Source: Acinetobacter rudis
GTDB lineage: Bacteria > Pseudomonadota > Gammaproteobacteria > Pseudomonadales > Moraxellaceae
Direction of reading: 5' to 3'
Length of the DNA stretch: 64,000 nt
Assembly: GCF_031157835.1 (NCBI RefSeq)
Contig: NZ_JAVIDR010000010.1
Span: forward strand, 1-64,000
Positions 62,232 through 64,000 of the stretch are shown piece after piece (position 1 is the first letter of the stretch; every line of letters begins with the position of its first letter). Under the pieces are notes generated by a model. That model did not search any database. It was not told where the DNA came from and saw nothing but the letters and a program-made list of their open reading frames with translations. The position numbers and the translations under genes are program-made.

Positions 62232-63701
62232 ATGAATAATCAATTATTTATTAACGGGCAATTTGTGCCTGCAAAAAGTGGCAATACTATTGATGTATTA
62301 AACCCTGCCAATGGTGAGTTGATTACCAAAATTGCAGCAGCAGAAGCCGAAGATATTGATCTTGCTGTTGAAGCTGCTAAAAATGCATTTCCTGCATGGT
62401 CCGAAATGCCCGCTGCTGAGCGTGGACGTTTATTATTAAAACTGGCTGACTTAATTGAAGAAAACCTAGAAGAACTCGCGCAATTAGAGTCTTTGGATAC
62501 AGGTCATCCAATTCGTGATTCACGCCGTCTGGATGTTCCACGTACTGCAGCATGTTTCCGTTATTTCGGTGGCATTGCCGATAAAATTGAAGGTTCGGTC
62601 ATTCCAGTTGAACAAGGCTTCTTAAACTATGTGGTGCGTGAACCAATTGGTGTTGTTGGGCAAATTGTGCCTTGGAACTTTCCATTGATGTTTACCAGTT
62701 GGAAGCTTGGGCCTGCTTTGGCTGCTGGAAATACAGTGGTTTTAAAACCTTCTGAAATTACGCCACTTTCAACATTAAAAATTGCTGAACTGATTAAAAA
62801 AGCAGGTTTTCCTGATGGTGTGGTGAACGTCGTTCCTGGTTATGGGCAAACAGCAGGACAAAGCCTAGCCGAACACCCAGATGTTGGGAAAATTGCGTTT
62901 ACAGGTTCAACTCGCACAGGGCAAGGCATTATCAATGCATCAGCTTCAAACTTAAAACGTGTTCAACTTGAGCTTGGTGGTAAAGGTGCAAACATTGTGT
63001 TTGAAGATGCCAATATTGATGCGGCTGTGAATGGTGCCGCATGGGCGATTTTCCACAATCAAGGACAGGCATGTATTGCAGGTTCACGTTTGGTATTACA
63101 TGAAAATATTGCTGACGAATTCTTAGAAAAATTCATTAAGCTGGCAGCTTCTATTCGTTTGGGTAATCCAATGGATCCAAATACAGAAATGGGTCCTTTA
63201 ACTTCTGAAGTGCACCGTAATAAAGTTTTGTCTTATACCCAGATTGCTAAAGAACAAGGCGGTAAAGTACTACTTGGTGGCGAAGCTCCAACTGATCCAG
63301 CCTTACAGAAAGGTTTCTATGTGATGCCAACAATTGTTGAAGCTCAACCTAATGACCGTGTGGCGCAAGAAGAAGTCTTTGGTCCATTTGTTACTGTACT
63401 TCGCTTTAAAGATGATGCGCAAGCACTCGAAATTGCTAACTGCACAGAATATGGTTTAGGTAGTGGTTTATGGACGCAGAACATTCACCGTGCGCATAGT
63501 TTTGCTCGCAAAATTAAAGCTGGAATGTGCTGGATTAACAGCTATAAACGTGTGAATCCAGGTAGTCCATTCGGTGGTATGGGCAAATCAGGTTACGGTC
63601 GTGAAATGGGCTTTGAAGCGATTCATGACTATACCGAAGCGAAATCAATTTGGGTCAATGTGGATGCCAGCATCCCGCCACATTTTCAGCGAGGTGAATA
63701 A
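62232..63701 (+). CDS. hapE: Aldehyde dehydrogenase, probable 4-hydroxymuconic semialdehyde dehydrogenase (HapE-like)
   Basis: A 489-residue NAD(P)-dependent aldehyde dehydrogenase: GQIVPWNFPLMFTSWKLGPALAAGNTVVLKPSE, GKIAFTGSTRTGQGI, LELGGKGANIVFEDANIDAAV with the general-base glutamate, FHNQGQACIAGSRLVL with the catalytic cysteine, and EEVFGPFVTVLRF. By position between the ring-cleavage subunits and maleylacetate reductase it oxidises 4-hydroxymuconic semialdehyde to maleylacetate. The family alone would only support a betaine-aldehyde-like ALDH; the pathway role is from context. The stop overlaps the next ATG by one base. Confidence 0.85.
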   Translation: MNNQLFINGQFVPAKSGNTIDVLNPANGELITKIAAAEAEDIDLAVEAAKNAFPAWSEMPAAERGRLLLKLADLIEENLEELAQLESLDTGHPIRDSRRLDVPRTAACFRYFGGIADKIEGSVIPVEQGFLNYVVREPIGVVGQIVPWNFPLMFTSWKLGPALAAGNTVVLKPSEITPLSTLKIAELIKKAGFPDGVVNVVPGYGQTAGQSLAEHPDVGKIAFTGSTRTGQGIINASASNLKRVQLELGGKGANIVFEDANIDAAVNGAAWAIFHNQGQACIAGSRLVLHENIADEFLEKFIKLAASIRLGNPMDPNTEMGPLTSEVHRNKVLSYTQIAKEQGGKVLLGGEAPTDPALQKGFYVMPTIVEAQPNDRVAQEEVFGPFVTVLRFKDDAQALEIANCTEYGLGSGLWTQNIHRAHSFARKIKAGMCWINSYKRVNPGSPFGGMGKSGYGREMGFEAIHDYTEAKSIWVNVDASIPPHFQRGE

Positions 63702-64000
63702 TGCAGATGTTTAATTACAAAGCATTGCCGGTTAATGTCCATTTTGGGCGCGGACGTGCCAAAGAAGTTCAAGGTATTCTCACAGAATTTAATTTTCGTT
63801 CTGTAATGGTTATTACCACGCCTGAACAACAATCAGATGGACAAAAGTTAGCTGAACAACTGGGAAGTCTTTGTGTCAGTGTTTATCCCAAAGCAGTTAT
63901 GCATGTGCCTGTGGAAGTGGCTGAGCAAGCCATTCTTGAAGCCGAACGTTTAAATGTGGATTGTTGTCTGGCAATTGGTGGTGGTTCAACCATTGGTTTG
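63701..64000 (+). CDS. hapF: Maleylacetate reductase (HapF-like), N-terminal part cut by window end
   Basis: The first 100 codons of an iron-type alcohol dehydrogenase: MFNYKALPVNVHFGRGRAKEV opens the family's N-terminal Rossmann domain and LNVDCCLAIGGGSTIGL is the NAD-binding GGGS loop that in maleylacetate reductases ends in T-I-G-L. It reduces maleylacetate to beta-ketoadipate. ATG 63701 overlaps the ALDH stop (TAATG); an in-frame ATG two codons later is an alternative. The rest lies beyond the window. Confidence 0.85.
   Translation, partial: MQMFNYKALPVNVHFGRGRAKEVQGILTEFNFRSVMVITTPEQQSDGQKLAEQLGSLCVSVYPKAVMHVPVEVAEQAILEAERLNVDCCLAIGGGSTIGL

Overview
The window looks like a chromosomal segment of an Acinetobacter-type gammaproteobacterium (Moraxellaceae). 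The support is low GC, the run pyrH-frr-uppS-cdsA-dxr-rseP-bamA-skp-lpxD-fabZ-lpxA that is not followed by lpxB, recX/recA, an lpxO-type lipid A hydroxylase, late-stage cobalamin genes only, and UppS/BamA proteins of the type this genus carries. Nothing here fixes the species.

Layout. Positions 1-154 are the right end of an IS200/IS605-type element: the last 44 codons of a TnpB, an end hairpin and a TCAA terminus. The signal recognition particle RNA gene (ffs) follows, then recX and recA, then hslR and a yrfG-like nucleotidase on the minus strand. Positions 3.4-6.5 kb form an AT-rich, decayed accessory region. It holds an orphan Imm45-like gene, the 5' stub of a cdiB/shlB-type two-partner secretion transporter joined to the 3' end of a probable CDI toxin reading frame, an Imm42-like immunity gene overlapping that frame by 4 nt (ATGA), and a small membrane protein. 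A secreted metallo-beta-lactamase-fold protein and a porin follow.

Positions 9.8-12.2 kb hold a compact four-gene alkylation-repair operon in which the Ada protein is split into separate genes and joined by AlkB and a second 2-oxoglutarate oxygenase. Then come xseAB, cysQ, an oleate hydratase, a histidine phosphatase, rpsT, rraA, lpxO, and cobU-cobT-cobC-cobS preceded by a 2H-phosphoesterase-like gene. pepN, ntrBC, rimO and the large envelope/isoprenoid/lipid A run (33.9-44.8 kb) follow. Next are an aminopeptidase P/POT peptide transporter pair, an L,D-transpeptidase, hemE, a fadH-like 2,4-dienoyl-CoA reductase and tRNA-Ser(UGA).

The last 9 kb is accessory metabolism: an arsR-quinone oxidoreductase pair with a 32-bp dyad at the regulator start, an AraC regulator divergent from a DHA2-type exporter, and an MFS aromatic-acid-type permease divergent from a hydroquinone ring-cleavage operon. 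That operon encodes a two-subunit hydroquinone 1,2-dioxygenase like HapC/HapD, a 4-hydroxymuconic semialdehyde dehydrogenase, and a maleylacetate reductase cut by the window end. Together these would import an aromatic compound and convert hydroquinone through maleylacetate to beta-ketoadipate.

The least conventional parts are the CDI relic with its living immunity gene, the split-Ada operon with an uncharacterised dioxygenase, and the TnpB end with its adjacent guide sequence. All assignments rest on reading motifs and remembered family features; no search was run.
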